Below are positions 17,139 to 28,533 of a stretch of 64,000 nucleotides of DNA, piece after piece. How positions within the stretch are numbered: the first letter of the stretch is position 1; each line of letters starts with the position of its first letter. Below the pieces are notes generated by a model. That model was given only the letters and a program-made list of their open reading frames with translations. It searched no databases and was not told where the DNA came from. The DNA is taken from NCBI GenBank assembly GCA_903939735.1, contig CAJAIA010000012.1:1-64000 (forward strand), read 5' to 3'. The position numbers and the translations under genes are program-made. The DNA comes from an uncultured Ignavibacteria bacterium. GTDB lineage: Bacteria > Bacteroidota > Ignavibacteria > Kapaibacteriales > Kapaibacteriaceae.

Positions 17139-20100
17139 CGGACTCAGCGTTCGCACAAGAGCCCCCTTCAGACGGAGAATCTCCACATGTACAAGTCGTT
17201 CCTGGTACGCCAGCCGTGATTCGCCTTCTGCTTCTTGCAAATACGACACTAACGACTGCCGCACTTCAAGTGGTGTTACACTGCCGATACGCAGTTTCTC
17301 CACGGCTACGCGTGCGTTACGCTCAGCAGCGACAAGTGATGCTGTTTGGATGCGACGCTGCTCTTGAAGCGCAGCATGGGTGCGATATGCCCGGTCGATC
17401 TGACCGCGTAGATCATTGCGGATGGCATCGATCGATATCCGTGAGCGCTCTTCATCAAGCTTGGCAAGCTGTCGGTCGTAGGCATCACTCAAGCCATTGA
17501 AGAGATTCCACTGCAACGTTGCGCCGATGTACGCGCCATTTGATCGGTTCTGCAGGAGGAAACCTGCATCAGACGTGTTGCGTGTAACCTGATACGCCCC
17601 CTGCACTGCAATCCGTGGCAGAAACGTCGCCGTTACCTCGGCGACATGTGCTGATGCCTCCGCCAGCGCATGCTGCGCTGCAAGGACATCCGGATTAGTT
17701 CGGTCGATGTCTGCTTGCACCAGAGCTTGCTGAGGAAGCTCGGGCATCGTCATCGAATCACTCACCCCAAACGGCGTAGCAGGATCACGTCCGAGCATGG
17801 TGTTGAGTTCCGACATCTGATTGCCGAGTTCCATGCGGTTACGCAGTACCACAAGCTCTGCATCGTACTTGTCGATCTCGGCTTGACGTAACTCCACACC
17901 GGATGCGGAACCGCCTTCAACGCGGTTACGCTCGATATTGTACCGCTGTGTTGCGAGGACCTTGGCCGAATCTGCCTGCTTCAAGAACTGGGTTGTTGCA
18001 ACAAGCGCGCTATACTTCGTGATCACGTCAGCGACGATGAACTGCAGCTTGCTCTGCACGATTGCTAAGCCACGACGTTCAGCTGCCGATAAGCGATCCG
18101 CTGCAGCAAACATTCGCAGTCCATCGAACACCGTCCAGCTGAGAATACCTACGGCGTTCATGTTTGAATACCCGGCTCCATTCCGCTCAATAATCTGTCC
18201 GCTCGCAAGAACCTGCGTCAGATTATTCGCACCATCTGCATATGTAGCCGAGATCGATGCTGTTGGCAGGAATCCGGTGATCGCTCGACTTCCTGTAATG
18301 CGCGCTGCTGATGAATCCTGTCGTGCCAGACGGACGTCGTAGTTGCGCGTGATCGCGAGCGATAATGCTTCGTCAAGCGTCAATGTTTGCGATGCTGCCG
18401 TTGCCGATGCGCACACAAGAATTGCTGCACCAATCATTGTGGCAACGGCGCTCGAACGCACACCAGACGGCGTGTGATGAGGCTTCTCGCGCTTGAAGCG
18501 CGATAGCACAACGTAGAGCGATGGAATGATATAGAGCGTGAGGAACGTTGCCAGGAACATACCCCCAACGACAACCACACCCATACCGACACGACTCTCC
18601 GATGCCGCACCGAGCGAGAACGCAATTGGTACCGAACCGAGAATCGTTGCAAGCGATGTCATGAGAATCGGACGGAAGCGAAGTGCAGCTGCCTCGCTCG
18701 CTGCATCATGCCACGTGCTTCCCTCTTCACGACGTTGGTTGGCCACCTCAACAATGAGGATGCCGTTCTTTGTGACAAGACCGATGAGCACGATGCTGCC
18801 GATCTGCGAGAAGATGTTTAATGTGTCGCCACTGACCCACAGCGAGAGCACGGCACCTGCAAGCGCTAGTGGTACCGTGAGCATAATCGTGAGAGGATCG
18901 ATCCAACTCTCGAACTGTGCCGCGAGAATCAGATACACCAGGACAAGTGCCAAGAGGAAGGCAAACAACAAGCTCGACGAACTCTCGCGGAAGTCGCGTG
19001 AAGGTCCGGTGAGTGCTGTCGAATACCGTTCATCAAGCTGCTGCTTTGTGATCGACTCCATCGCTGTGATACCGTCTGCAATTGTCTTGCCCGGGGCTAG
19101 ACCCGCGCTGATGGTGGCGCTCACTGCACGGTTGTACCTGTAGAGCTGCGGCGGTACGCTTTGCTCACGGAGCATCACCAGGTCGGCAAGGGGCACAAGT
19201 TCGCCGCTCGACGTGCGTACGGAGATCATGCGAAGATCATTTGGCGTGCTGCGCTCGCGACGTTCAATTTCACCGACTACTTGGTACTGCTTCCCATCAC
19301 GAACAAAGTACCCAAAGCGCTGTCCTGCATACCCTGCTTGAATTGCTGTTGCGATGTCCGACACCGAGATACCGAGTTCGCGCGTGCGCAAGCGATCAAC
19401 TTCGAGAGCTACTTCCGGCTTGGTGAACTTCAGATTGATATCAACAACGCTGAACGTAGGATCCTTCTGTGCGGCTTCCATTACCGTTGGCAATGCACTA
19501 CGCAGATCCTCGAGCGTTGGAGCTTGGACAACCACCTGAACGGGCAAACCGGCACGTCCACCACCGGTAGTGATGGTCTGCTCTTGAATGACAACAGCAC
19601 GCGCGTCGGTTGTCTTACGCATCGTTGCGGTGAGCAGCGGTGCAATCTCCATCTGCGAGCGTTTGCGCTGCTCTGGTTCAACGAGGATGATGCGTGAGAA
19701 TCCTGAATTACTTCCACCCGAGAAGAACGACGGCGATGTCACGGTGAGGACGAGTTTCTTTTCTGGAACAACACGTGCAATGCGTTGCTGCGTGGAGTCC
19801 ATGATTACGTTCATGCGATCAAACGTTGTTCCCTCGGGAGCAGTGAGGTTCATCGTGATCACACTTCGATCCTCGAGCGGCGCAAGCTCGCTCTTGAGCG
19901 TCGCTCCGAGTCCGAACAGCAGCGCAATAGCAGCGAGAATACCTGCGATAGCGATCAACGGACGATCGATCACTACGCGCACCGAGGCGGCATAGGTTGA
20001 GGTAAGCCATTGGAAGAACGGCTCTGTAATGCGCACCAGAAGGTTGTCATCCTCTTTGCGCAACAACCGCGTGCTCATCATGGGAGTAAGCGTGAGCGAT

Positions 20101-21527
20101 ACAAAGGCCGATACCAGCACTGACGATGCGACAACGAGACCGAATTCGCGGAACAAGCGCCCCGTGATTCCCTGCAAGAAGATCACCGGCAAGAACACCA
20201 CCGCAAGCGTGACGGTAGTCGAAATGATTGCGAAGGTGATTTCCGACGATCCCTTCTCCCCCGCCTCGCGTGGATGTTCACCATGCTCGATGCGCTTGAA
20301 GATGTTCTCCATCATCACGATCGCATCGTCAACAACCAGACCCGTTGCGAGCACCACACCAAGCAGTGTAAGCAGGTTGATTGAGAAGCCGAAGAGCCAC
20401 AGGAAGAAGAACGCCGACACCAGCGATACCGGAATCGCAACGACCGGGATGATCGTTGCTCGCCAGGAGCGCAGGAACATGAAGATGATCAGCACAACGA
20501 GACCGAAGGCGATCAGCAACGTCTCGCGTACTTCCTCGATCGCTTTGCGGATAAACGTCGTTGAATCGATTGCGAGGTCAAGACGCAGATCCTTTGGTGC
20601 TTGTGCCTGCAGATCAGCATAGCGACGATAGAACTCATCGGCGATGTCGATCTGATTCGCACCCGGTTGTGGTGCGATCGCCATACCAATCATCGGCACA
20701 CCATCGCGCTTAAGGATTGTGCGTTCGTTTTCCGCGCCCTGATACACGCGGGCAACATCACGTATGCGGACGATGGCATCGTTCTCTGCACGCAGGATCA
20801 CATCTGCGAACTGCTCGGGCGTCGACAAGCGACCGACGGTACGCAGCGAGAGTTCTGTCTCGCTCCCTTCGAGGCGTCCAGCAGGAAGTTCAACGTTCTC
20901 GCGCTGCAACGCTGCACGAACATCATTCGTCGTAAGACCATACGCAGCGAGTTTACCCGGATCCATCGCGATGCGCATCGCGTAGCGACGTTCACCCCAG
21001 ATCGTAATCGAACCCACACCGGCAATTGTTTGCAGACGTTCCTTAAGAACATTCGTCGCGTAGTCTGTCAGCTCAGTAAGTGATCGACCCGAGCTTTGCA
21101 CCGTCATCACCACAATGGCCTGGCTATTGGCATCGGCCTTGGCTACAACAGGCGGATCGACATCGGCCGGGATTGAGCGCTTTGCGCGTTCAACACGGTC
21201 GCGCACGTCGTTGGCAGCTTGTTCAAGATCACGACCCAGCTCAAACTCCACCGTAATCGTCGAGCGTCCGTCGGCGCTTGTTGATGTCAGCGAACGGATA
21301 CCATCGATACCATTGATCGATTCTTCAAGGGGCTCGGTGATCTGTGATTCAACAACGTCCGCATTCGCACCCGTATATGTCGTTGTCACCGTGATATTCG
21401 GCGGATCAACATCCGGGAATTGTCGCACGCCGAGGAATGACGCACCAACGATGCCCATCAGCACGATGATAAGACTAAACACGACCGCCGTAACAGGACG
21501 ACGGATGGAGAGGATGCTGATATTCAT
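17136..21527 (-). CDS. RND efflux permease (HAE1/AcrB type) fused to a TolC-family outer membrane factor
   Basis: One uninterrupted frame of 1463 residues. Residues 1 to about 1015 are a complete RND pump: N-terminal [20 protein letters not shown], proton-relay [19 protein letters not shown] around residue 400, and the C-terminal TM block through [20 protein letters not shown]-like sequence. A linker and then a hydrophobic, signal-peptide-like segment follow ([19 protein letters not shown], about 1025-1044). Residues 1045-1463 are a TolC/OprM-type protein ([18 protein letters not shown], then coiled-coil helices and [20 protein letters not shown]). The inner segment could be cleaved by signal peptidase to release the channel. 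It overlaps the adaptor gene (ATGA). The predicted role is proton-driven drug or metabolite export. Confidence 0.9.
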   Translation of the reverse strand: MNISILSIRRPVTAVVFSLIIVLMGIVGASFLGVRQFPDVDPPNITVTTTYTGANADVVESQITEPLEESINGIDGIRSLTSTSADGRSTITVEFELGRDLEQAANDVRDRVERAKRSIPADVDPPVVAKADANSQAIVVMTVQSSGRSLTELTDYATNVLKERLQTIAGVGSITIWGERRYAMRIAMDPGKLAAYGLTTNDVRAALQRENVELPAGRLEGSETELSLRTVGRLSTPEQFADVILRAENDAIVRIRDVARVYQGAENERTILKRDGVPMIGMAIAPQPGANQIDIADEFYRRYADLQAQAPKDLRLDLAIDSTTFIRKAIEEVRETLLIAFGLVVLIIFMFLRSWRATIIPVVAIPVSLVSAFFFLWLFGFSINLLTLLGVVLATGLVVDDAIVMMENIFKRIEHGEHPREAGEKGSSEITFAIISTTVTLAVVFLPVIFLQGITGRLFREFGLVVASSVLVSAFVSLTLTPMMSTRLLRKEDDNLLVRITEPFFQWLTSTYAASVRVVIDRPLIAIAGILAAIALLFGLGATLKSELAPLEDRSVITMNLTAPEGTTFDRMNVIMDSTQQRIARVVPEKKLVLTVTSPSFFSGGSNSGFSRIILVEPEQRKRSQMEIAPLLTATMRKTTDARAVVIQEQTITTGGGRAGLPVQVVVQAPTLEDLRSALPTVMEAAQKDPTFSVVDINLKFTKPEVALEVDRLRTRELGISVSDIATAIQAGYAGQRFGYFVRDGKQYQVVGEIERRERSTPNDLRMISVRTSSGELVPLADLVMLREQSVPPQLYRYNRAVSATISAGLAPGKTIADGITAMESITKQQLDERYSTALTGPSRDFRESSSSLLFAFLLALVLVYLILAAQFESWIDPLTIMLTVPLALAGAVLSLWVSGDTLNIFSQIGSIVLIGLVTKNGILIVEVANQRREEGSTWHDAASEAAALRFRPILMTSLATILGSVPIAFSLGAASESRVGMGVVVVGGMFLATFLTLYIIPSLYVVLSRFKREKPHHTPSGVRSSAVATMIGAAILVCASATAASQTLTLDEALSLAITRNYDVRLARQDSSAARITGSRAITGFLPTASISATYADGANNLTQVLASGQIIERNGAGYSNMNAVGILSWTVFDGLRMFAAADRLSAAERRGLAIVQSKLQFIVADVITKYSALVATTQFLKQADSAKVLATQRYNIERNRVEGGSASGVELRQAEIDKYDAELVVLRNRMELGNQMSELNTMLGRDPATPFGVSDSMTMPELPQQALVQADIDRTNPDVLAAQHALAEASAHVAEVTATFLPRIAVQGAYQVTRNTSDAGFLLQNRSNGAYIGATLQWNLFNGLSDAYDRQLAKLDEERSRISIDAIRNDLRGQIDRAYRTHAALQEQRRIQTASLVAAERNARVAVEKLRIGSVTPLEVRQSLVSYLQEAEGESRLAYQERLVHVEILRLKGALVRTLSP

Positions 21528-22582
21528 CGCACCCTTGCCTTCACGGGCTGTCCGTTCTTCACAAACAGAATCCCACTCACAACAACCGTGTCGCCCGGTG
21601 TAATGCCTGTAAGCACGTGTACATGCGTTGCGGTACGACCGCCAAGCGTTACCGGCACCATACGTGCGATACCACCCTCAACGCGATACACTGTTGCACC
21701 CGACTGGTCTTGCACTACTGCCTGACTCGGCAGAAGAACTGCTTCTGGTTGTTCATTGAGTGCGATGATCACATCTGCAAATGCGCCGGCGTTAAGCGTG
21801 CGTGTATCATCGATGCGTGCACGCAGACGTTGTGTGCGTGTGCGCATGTCCACCATGGGCTCGAATGCACGGATACGTGCCGTGCGCAGCACAGAGTCGG
21901 TACCACGAACACGGAAGTTCAACACCGACCCAACGCGAAGCGAAGCGGTATAGCGCTCCGGCACAGAGCAGTCAATGTTGAGTTCGTTCACATTCGTCAG
22001 CGTAACGATCAGCGTTGAAGGTGCGATCACCGCACCAACCGACACTTGACGAAGTCCGACCACACCAGCGAACGGTGCGCGAATCTCTGTCTTTGCGAGT
22101 GCCGCGTTTACTTCATCGATCTCTGCCGTGCGCATCGCCACTTGTGCGGCTGCCGCTTCGTAGTCATCGAGTGATGCTCCATCGACAGCGCGCAGGCGTT
22201 CTAGGCGCTGTTTGCGATTTGATTCAAGTGCAAGTTGTTGTTCGAGCTTCTTCTTGCGCGCACGCAGGTCATCATCTGCCAGTTTCACCAGTAACTGTCC
22301 GGTGCGGACACTCGCCCCCTCGACAAATCGGATCTCCGTTACACGTCCGCCTACTTCCGAGCGTAGCTCCACCGACTGTTCTGCTTGCACCGTGCCAGGC
22401 ACCGTAACCGATTCACGGAAGGACTCAGCCACAACACGCATTGCCTCCACGGAAGGGGGCGGCGCTTGACGTCCGACAGGGCCTCCAGGTTGAACAGGCG
22501 CATCGGAGGGCTTCCGTAACAGGAAGAACGCACCAATGGCGAGAATGAGCACCATGGCTCCGAGTGCTAGGCGACGTGTCAT
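21524..22582 (-). CDS. RND efflux periplasmic adaptor (membrane fusion protein, AcrA type)
   Basis: Protein of 352 residues from the ATG at 22582. An in-frame ATG at 22621 exists, but the chosen start gives a proper N-terminal anchor (MTRRLALGAMVLILAIGAFFLL). Next come a Pro-rich linker, a lipoyl/biotinyl-like half motif (VPGTVQAEQSVELRSEVGGR), a coiled-coil hairpin (about 100-160), the second lipoyl half (TEIRAPFAGVVGLRQVSVGA), a beta-barrel and a membrane-proximal domain. It links the inner membrane pump to the outer membrane channel. It precedes and overlaps the fused RND-TolC gene by 4 nt, so all parts of a tripartite pump are in two genes. A GAACTTTG element lies 6 nt before the start. 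Confidence 0.9.
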   Translation of the reverse strand: MTRRLALGAMVLILAIGAFFLLRKPSDAPVQPGGPVGRQAPPPSVEAMRVVAESFRESVTVPGTVQAEQSVELRSEVGGRVTEIRFVEGASVRTGQLLVKLADDDLRARKKKLEQQLALESNRKQRLERLRAVDGASLDDYEAAAAQVAMRTAEIDEVNAALAKTEIRAPFAGVVGLRQVSVGAVIAPSTLIVTLTNVNELNIDCSVPERYTASLRVGSVLNFRVRGTDSVLRTARIRAFEPMVDMRTRTQRLRARIDDTRTLNAGAFADVIIALNEQPEAVLLPSQAVVQDQSGATVYRVEGGIARMVPVTLGGRTATHVHVLTGITPGDTVVVSGILFVKNGQPVKARVR

Positions 22583-22588
22583 AGGCTG

Positions 22589-22596
22589 CAAAGTTC
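22589..22596 (-). promoter_or_regulatory. Probable -7 element of the RND operon (GAACTTTG)
   Basis: The minus strand reads GAACTTTG, one mismatch from TAnnTTTG, 6 nt before the adaptor ATG. The context CTTTGCAGCC is the same as that before the OmpA gene at 31045. It faces away from the TAAATTTG element at 22638. Confidence 0.3.
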
Positions 22597-22637
22597 GGGA
22601 ATCACAGGCCATCTGCCACATACGCCAAGATCTACGC

Positions 22638-22645
22638 TAAATTTG
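22638..22645 (+). promoter_or_regulatory. -7 promoter element of the HMA protein gene (TAAATTTG)
   Basis: TAAATTTG is a perfect match to the Bacteroidota -7 consensus TAnnTTTG. It lies in the divergent region between the RND operon and the HMA gene, about 57 nt before the HMA start. No clear -33 TTG is seen at the usual distance. Confidence 0.45.
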
Positions 22646-22702
22646 CTGGTGGCTCGTCCACGATTGCGTTTCCAACGTACACTGATTCTAGGAACGATAA
22701 CG

Positions 22703-23044
22703 ATGAAGAAACACCTCCTTCAATTCCTCCTCGTGCTCCTGCTCGCCCCAACAATGCTGTTTGCCGCTGAGCAGTCACTTTCACTCAAGGTTTCGGGTAA
22801 TTGCGGCTCCTGCAAGAAGCGCATTGTCAAGGCTGCTACGTCGATCGAAGGCGTATCAGATGCCTCGTGGGACAAGAACACGAAGGAATTCACGGCGACA
22901 TACGACGATGCCAAGGTCAAGCCGGAAGACATCAAGAAGGCCATTCTCAAGGCTGGCTACGACATCGAGGGCGCCACAGCCGAGCAAACAGCCTACGACA
23001 AGCTCCCGAGCTGCTGCAAGTATCGCGACCGCACGCACGAGTAA
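22703..23044 (+). CDS. Secreted heavy-metal-associated (HMA) domain protein
   Basis: Protein of 113 residues with a signal peptide (MKKHLLQFLLVLLLAPTMLFAA) and one HMA domain. The metal-binding loop is SGNCGSCKKRI (Cys34 and Cys37), followed by the expected VEGV-like IEGVSDASWD and FTATYDDAKV strands. The second conserved hydrophobic motif is AGYDIEGA. The C-terminal tail has an extra CC pair (LPSCCKYRDR), as in several Bacteroidota HMA proteins. It probably binds copper or another soft metal in the periplasm. The ATG at 22703 is chosen because it starts the signal peptide. It is divergent from the RND pump operon and is followed by a strong terminator. Confidence 0.88.
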   Translation: MKKHLLQFLLVLLLAPTMLFAAEQSLSLKVSGNCGSCKKRIVKAATSIEGVSDASWDKNTKEFTATYDDAKVKPEDIKKAILKAGYDIEGATAEQTAYDKLPSCCKYRDRTHE

Positions 23045-23069
23045 GTTTTCAGGCCTCAACGCACATTCC

Positions 23070-23107
23070 AAAGGAGTTCGGGAACCATCCGGACTCCTTT
23101 TTCTTTT
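23070..23107 (+). terminator. Rho-independent terminator after the HMA gene
   Basis: AAAGGAGTTCGG pairs with CCGGACTCCTTT (12 pairs including one G-U) around a short loop, followed by a run of T residues with single interruptions. It is 25 nt after the HMA stop codon and isolates that gene from gcvP. Confidence 0.85.
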
Positions 23108-23139
23108 CCACATTCGAGTTCCAGCGCGTTTGAAGCGAA

Positions 23140-23166
23140 TTGACTCGCTGCGACCTGCTATTTTTG
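23140..23166 (+). promoter_or_regulatory. gcvP promoter (TTG-N16-TATTTTTG)
   Basis: TATTTTTG at 23159-23166 is a perfect TAnnTTTG, and a TTG lies 16 nt upstream at 23140-23142, the same spacing as at the OmpA gene. This leaves a leader of roughly 40 nt. I see no glycine riboswitch fold in this short leader. Confidence 0.5.
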
Positions 23167-23209
23167 CGCTTCTGAATGTTCCTTCTCGTTCACCCCAATT
23201 CCATCCCCT

Positions 23210-26068
23210 ATGCACCGCGACGTGTTTGAGCACCGCCACCACGGAAAGTCTGCAGCCGACATTTCAGCCATGTTGGAAACGGTAAATGCCGCCAGTATCG
23301 ATCAGTTGATCGACGAGACGGTACCGTCACAGATCCGACTACCCCGTCCGCTCGATCTTCCTGGGGCGCTCACGGAATTCGAGATGCTCGCCGAGCTCTC
23401 GCAGATCGGCTCGATGAATACGATTGCGAAGTCGTACATCGGCATGGGCTACTACGATACGCACACACCACTGGTAATTCTCCGCAATCTGATCGAGAAT
23501 CCAGGTTGGTACACACAGTACACACCATACCAAGCTGAGATCGCTCAGGGTCGCCTCGAGAGCTTGCTCAACTTCCAGACGATGGTGACCGACCTGACGA
23601 AGATGGATATCGCTGGCGCGTCGCTGCTCGATGAGGGCACGGCAGCTGCTGAAGCGATGCACCTGATGCACGCTGCTCGTGGCGCACAGGTGAAGAATGC
23701 CGATACGCTGTTCGTCGATGCCAATGTGTTCCCACAGACGCTGGAAGTGATTCGCACACGAGCACTCCCACTCGACATTACAATCGTCGTTGGCGATTGG
23801 AAGACGATGGAGTTCGACGGCTCAATCTTCGGCGCATACATTCAATACCCTGCCGGCGACGGCACAGTAACAGACTATGCAGCATTCTGCGAGCGTGCAC
23901 ATGCCGCCGGTGCACTGGTCACTGTTGGTACAGATCTGCTCGCACTAACAATGCTGACGCCTCCTGGTGAGTTCGGCGCCGATGTTGCGGTGGGTTGTGC
24001 GCAACGCTTTGGTGTGCCACTTGGATATGGTGGACCCCACGCTGCGTTCATGGCTACCCGTGAAGCATACAAGCGCATGATGCCAGGACGTATCATCGGT
24101 GTGAGTATCGATGCACAAGGCAATCTTGCACTTCGCATGGCGCTGCAGACGCGTGAGCAACACATCCGTCGCGATAAGGCAACGTCAAACATTTGTACTG
24201 CACAAGCCCTCCTTGCCAACGTTGCAGCGATGTACGGTGTCTACCACGGTCCGCACGGACTCAAGGGTATCGCCCATCGCGTACACTCACTCACAAGCGC
24301 ACTCGCAACGGGTCTGACCGGGCTTGGCTTTGAGCTTTGCTCGAAGACATGGTTCGACACACTCTGCGTCAACGCAGACCAAACAGCTATCCGCCAGCGT
24401 GCTGAAGCACAGCAGATCAATCTCCGCTACGTTCCGAATTGCTCGTGCGTTGGTGTCTCGATCGATGAAACAACAACCGTCGCCGATGTCCAAGCACTGC
24501 TTGCCATCTTTGCCGACGCTGCAGGTACGACTGCCCCATCGGTAGAGCAGCTTCTTGCAAGCGCACCAAGCGGTATCCCTGCGTCGCTTGCGCGTACATC
24601 CGACTTCATGACGCACGCTGTGTTCAACAGCTACCACACAGAACACGAGATGCTGCGGTATCTCAAGCGTCTCGAGAACAAGGACCTCTCGCTGGCGCAC
24701 TCGATGATCGCGCTGGGCTCGTGCACGATGAAGCTGAATGCTACAGCCGAGATGATTCCGATCACATGGCCATCGTTCAATCGCATCCACCCGTTTGCTC
24801 CTCTGTCGCAGACGCAGGGCTATCAGCGTGTGTTCAGCGAACTCTCAACGTGGCTCAACGAGATCACAGGCTTTGATGCGTGCTCACTGCAGCCAAACGC
24901 TGGCGCGCAGGGTGAGTATGCTGGACTTCTGGCGATCCGCGGGTTCCACCATTCGCGTGGCGAACAGCATCGCAATGTGGTGCTGATCCCATCATCTGCA
25001 CACGGTACAAATCCTGCATCAGCTGTGATGGCTGGTATGAAGGTCGTTGTCGTTAAGAGCGATGCGCACGGACACGTAGATGTTGCAGATCTCACGGCAC
25101 AGGCAGAAGCGCACTCGGCTAACCTTTCAGCGCTGATGGTGACCTATCCTTCGACACACGGCGTATTCGAAGAAGCGATCAAGGACATCTGTGCCATTGT
25201 GCACAAGCATGGCGGACGTGTCTATATGGACGGTGCGAACATGAATGCACAGGTTGGTCTTACATCGCCACGTGCGATCGGTGCCGACGTGTGTCACTTG
25301 AATCTGCATAAGACGTTCTGTATTCCACACGGTGGTGGCGGACCAGGAATGGGTCCGATCTGCTGTACATCAGAACTCGCCCCGTTCCTCCCTTCGCACC
25401 CAGTTGTGAACCCGATGGACAACACCAACGTCGGACCAGTCAGCGCCGCACCATGGGGATCAGCATCGATCCTGCTCATTTCATGGGCATACATCCGCAT
25501 GATGGGTGGCGATGGTCTTACAATGGCAACGAAGTACGCCATCCTCAATGCGAACTACATCAAGAGTCGTCTCGAAGGCGCATACTCGGTGCTGTACTCG
25601 GGCACAAACGGTCGCGCCGCTCACGAAATGATCGTCGACCTGCGCGAGTTCAAGCAACGCGGCGGCATCGAAGCAGAAGACATTGCAAAGCGCATGATGG
25701 ACTTCGGATTCCACGCTCCAACGCTGAGCTTCCCTGTTGCTGGTACGATCATGATCGAACCAACCGAGAGCGAGAGCAAGGCAGAACTCGATCGCTTCGT
25801 TGATACTTTGCTTGAGATCCGCAAGGAAATCGAAGCTGTGTGCACCGGCGCAGTCGATGCGAAGGACAACACGCTGAAGAATGCACCGCACACCATGTAC
25901 GTCGCAACTGCCGACACATGGGAGCACCCATACTCACGTCAGCAGGCTGCGTTCCCACTTCCATGGGTGCGCGACCGAAAGTTCTGGCCATCGATTGGTC
26001 GTGTTGATAATGCGCACGGCGACCGTGTGCTGATCTGCACGTGTCCGTCGATTGAAGAATACGCGTGA
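23210..26068 (+). CDS. gcvP: Glycine dehydrogenase (decarboxylating), P-protein of the glycine cleavage system, single-chain form
   Basis: Protein of 952 residues, close to the 957 of Escherichia coli, so it is the one-piece form and not the split GcvPA/GcvPB. It decarboxylates glycine with pyridoxal phosphate and passes the aminomethyl group to lipoyl-GcvH. The N-terminus has [17 protein letters not shown]. The PLP lysine is in [19 protein letters not shown] (Lys701). Conserved segments include [17 protein letters not shown] and [11 protein letters not shown]. The other glycine cleavage genes (gcvT, gcvH) are not in this window. It is followed after 4 nt by hrpB. Confidence 0.97.
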   Translation: MHRDVFEHRHHGKSAADISAMLETVNAASIDQLIDETVPSQIRLPRPLDLPGALTEFEMLAELSQIGSMNTIAKSYIGMGYYDTHTPLVILRNLIENPGWYTQYTPYQAEIAQGRLESLLNFQTMVTDLTKMDIAGASLLDEGTAAAEAMHLMHAARGAQVKNADTLFVDANVFPQTLEVIRTRALPLDITIVVGDWKTMEFDGSIFGAYIQYPAGDGTVTDYAAFCERAHAAGALVTVGTDLLALTMLTPPGEFGADVAVGCAQRFGVPLGYGGPHAAFMATREAYKRMMPGRIIGVSIDAQGNLALRMALQTREQHIRRDKATSNICTAQALLANVAAMYGVYHGPHGLKGIAHRVHSLTSALATGLTGLGFELCSKTWFDTLCVNADQTAIRQRAEAQQINLRYVPNCSCVGVSIDETTTVADVQALLAIFADAAGTTAPSVEQLLASAPSGIPASLARTSDFMTHAVFNSYHTEHEMLRYLKRLENKDLSLAHSMIALGSCTMKLNATAEMIPITWPSFNRIHPFAPLSQTQGYQRVFSELSTWLNEITGFDACSLQPNAGAQGEYAGLLAIRGFHHSRGEQHRNVVLIPSSAHGTNPASAVMAGMKVVVVKSDAHGHVDVADLTAQAEAHSANLSALMVTYPSTHGVFEEAIKDICAIVHKHGGRVYMDGANMNAQVGLTSPRAIGADVCHLNLHKTFCIPHGGGGPGMGPICCTSELAPFLPSHPVVNPMDNTNVGPVSAAPWGSASILLISWAYIRMMGGDGLTMATKYAILNANYIKSRLEGAYSVLYSGTNGRAAHEMIVDLREFKQRGGIEAEDIAKRMMDFGFHAPTLSFPVAGTIMIEPTESESKAELDRFVDTLLEIRKEIEAVCTGAVDAKDNTLKNAPHTMYVATADTWEHPYSRQQAAFPLPWVRDRKFWPSIGRVDNAHGDRVLICTCPSIEEYA

Positions 26069-26072
26069 TCGA

Positions 26073-28502
26073 ATGACCCTTCCAATCGAAGAAGTCCTCA
26101 ACGACGTCCGTGCAGCTCTGCTGCATGGACGTTCGTGTATTCTGGTAGCGCCTCCGGGTGCGGGTAAAACAACGATGGTACCAACAGCGCTGCTCGACGA
26201 GCCGTGGCTTGGCACAAAGAAGATCCTACTCCTTGAGCCACGTCGCGTTGCCGCAACTGCAGCTGCACGACGCATGTCTGCGTTACGCAACGAACAGGTT
26301 GGATCAACGATCGGCTATCGCATGCGCATGGAATCATGCGTCGGGCCTACTACGCGGATCGAGGTGATCACCGAAGGAATTCTCACACGACAACTCACAC
26401 ACGATCCAATGCTCACCGATGTGGGCGCCGTGATCTTCGACGAGTTTCATGAGCGTTCGCTCAACGCCGACGTTGGTCTTGCGTTGACACGTCTCACCCA
26501 ACAGTTACTCCGCCCGGACCTTCGCATCATCGTGATGTCTGCAACACTCAACATTGCTGATGTCGCGCGTGTACTCGACGATGCGCAGGTGATCGAGAGT
26601 ATGGGGCGCACCTACCCTGTCGACGTAACATGGCAACGATCACACAATGACGAGCCCCTTCCCACGCGCATGGCTTCGGCCATCGGTGATGCTGTGCGTG
26701 CCGATAACGGCGACATCCTATGCTTCCTGCCGGGTCAGGCAGAGCTGCGGCGTACAGTCGAGCAGCTTGAGCGCACGGGCAGCGTGGGCGATCGCGCAAG
26801 CGTACATATGCTACACGGTGATCTTGCGCTCGCAGATCAGGATGCAATTCTACGTCCTGCAAGCGCGCAACGCCGTGTGATTCTCGCAACAGCAATTGCC
26901 GAGACGTCGCTCACGATTGATGGCGTAACAACCGTGATTGATGGTGGCATGTCGCGCGAGCCACGCTTTGATGCACGATCGGGCATGTCGCATCTCACCA
27001 CCGTGCCTGCGTCGCGCGATGCAGCAGAGCAGCGAAGGGGGCGGGCAGGCCGCACCGGACCCGGCAGATGTGTGCGTCTGTGGACCGAACTCGAGCACCA
27101 ACATCTACCGCAGCAGCGCACACCCGAAATCATGGTTGCCGATTGCACGTCTGTGTTGCTCGACATCGCAGCGTACGGCATTGCACTGAACGACGTTCCA
27201 TGGATCGATCCACCACCTGCTGCACATGTTGCGCACGCAGAAGATCTCCTCCGTCAACTCGGCGCACTCGATGGTCAGGGGGCTATCACACCGCACGGAC
27301 GTGAGCTCCTGCGCTATGGCGTGCATCCGCGTGTTGCGCACATGATAGTTACTGCTGCACAACGCGGCATCAGCAGCGAGCTCGCATTCGATGTGGCGAC
27401 GTTGATTGGTGAACGCGATCTGCTTCGTGCTCCTGATGATGCGCGACTTGCACGTCGGATCGATGTCCTCAACGGACTTGCCGACGACCGTGCCGATCGT
27501 GGTCGCGTTGCACACGCACGCACACGTCGGAAACACTTCCGCACACATACATCTTCACGCACCGCAATAGTTGCATCCCAGGAGAGCGACATCGGTGTGC
27601 TACTCGCACTCGCCTATCCTGATCGCGTTGCGCGACGCAAAAGTGATGGACGCTTCGTGATGCGAAACGGTCGAACCGCGCGGATCGCCGGCAACGACAC
27701 ACTTGCCGCATCTGAGTGGCTGGCTATTGGTGAACTCGATGGTTCGCAGCAAGAGCCCCGCATCGTGATTGCCGAGCCCCTTACCACGGAGCAGATCCTC
27801 GACATCTTCGGCGATGCACTTGTGGCGCGTGCGCTCGTGGGATGGAGCGATCGTGACGGACGGATCGTGGCACGCACCGAGCGCATGCTTGGCGCTATTC
27901 GGATCGACCTTCGTGATCATGCCGATGTTGATGAGGAAGAACTTGCGCGCGCCTTTGCACGCGAGCTCGCCGTGCGCGAGCTCAACGATCTACCGTGGTC
28001 CGACGCTGCCGTGCGGCTCTGCGAGCGCGTTGCGTTTTGCCGACATCACGAACTCTGTGAACTCCCCGACCTCTCGCGTGGCGGACTCTGTGCAACCGCC
28101 GAGGAGTGGCTCGCGCCGCATCTTCATGGCATGCGCACGCTTGGCGAGCTCCGTCAGCTCGACCTCGCAACAATCCTCGGAGGCATGCTCAGCTTCAGTC
28201 AGCGCTCTTCCGTGGACCGTGCGGCACCCGAGTTCTACCGACCGCCCAAAGGCCGAGAAGTCGTGATCTCCTATGCCGATCCGGAGCGTCCACGCGTCAG
28301 CGTCCGACTGCAATTCCTCTTCGGTGTCACAAAAACGCCGCTCGTTGCTCTAGGGAACATCGCCCTCACCATCGAGCTCCTTTCCCCCGCCAACCGTCCC
28401 ATCCAGGTCACCCAAGATTTGGCGGGATTCTGGAAGGGATCATACGCGCAGGTGCGACGTGAAATGAAGGGGCGATACCCGAAACACGATTGGCCTGAGT
28501 AG
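26073..28502 (+). CDS. hrpB: ATP-dependent DEAH-box helicase HrpB
   Basis: Protein of 809 residues, normal for HrpB. I chose the ATG at 26073 (4 nt after the gcvP stop) over an upstream one overlapping gcvP, because it yields MTLPIEEVLNDVRAALLHGR, the typical HrpB N-terminus. Walker A is APPGAGKTT (about 26-34), the DEAH-type box is DEFHERS (about 122), and motif VI is QRRGRAGRTGPG (about 320). The C-terminal HrpB domain includes SFSQRSSVDRAAPEFYRPP and ends with EMKGRYPKHDWPE, a family hallmark. It is a predicted RNA helicase with a poorly defined role in bacteria. Confidence 0.95.
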   Translation: MTLPIEEVLNDVRAALLHGRSCILVAPPGAGKTTMVPTALLDEPWLGTKKILLLEPRRVAATAAARRMSALRNEQVGSTIGYRMRMESCVGPTTRIEVITEGILTRQLTHDPMLTDVGAVIFDEFHERSLNADVGLALTRLTQQLLRPDLRIIVMSATLNIADVARVLDDAQVIESMGRTYPVDVTWQRSHNDEPLPTRMASAIGDAVRADNGDILCFLPGQAELRRTVEQLERTGSVGDRASVHMLHGDLALADQDAILRPASAQRRVILATAIAETSLTIDGVTTVIDGGMSREPRFDARSGMSHLTTVPASRDAAEQRRGRAGRTGPGRCVRLWTELEHQHLPQQRTPEIMVADCTSVLLDIAAYGIALNDVPWIDPPPAAHVAHAEDLLRQLGALDGQGAITPHGRELLRYGVHPRVAHMIVTAAQRGISSELAFDVATLIGERDLLRAPDDARLARRIDVLNGLADDRADRGRVAHARTRRKHFRTHTSSRTAIVASQESDIGVLLALAYPDRVARRKSDGRFVMRNGRTARIAGNDTLAASEWLAIGELDGSQQEPRIVIAEPLTTEQILDIFGDALVARALVGWSDRDGRIVARTERMLGAIRIDLRDHADVDEEELARAFARELAVRELNDLPWSDAAVRLCERVAFCRHHELCELPDLSRGGLCATAEEWLAPHLHGMRTLGELRQLDLATILGGMLSFSQRSSVDRAAPEFYRPPKGREVVISYADPERPRVSVRLQFLFGVTKTPLVALGNIALTIELLSPANRPIQVTQDLAGFWKGSYAQVRREMKGRYPKHDWPE

Positions 28503-28533
28503 ATTGCATCGTTCTTTTTCGATTGAGGTTTTC

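Noticed and set aside
18538-20622. Long plus-strand open frames opposite the RND pump
   Set aside because: The opposite strand encodes a fully conserved RND permease. The plus-strand products are Ser/Arg-rich low-complexity shadows.
23107-23209. Glycine riboswitch before gcvP
   Set aside because: The leader after the TATTTTTG element is only about 40 nt, too short for the aptamer, and no matching fold was seen.
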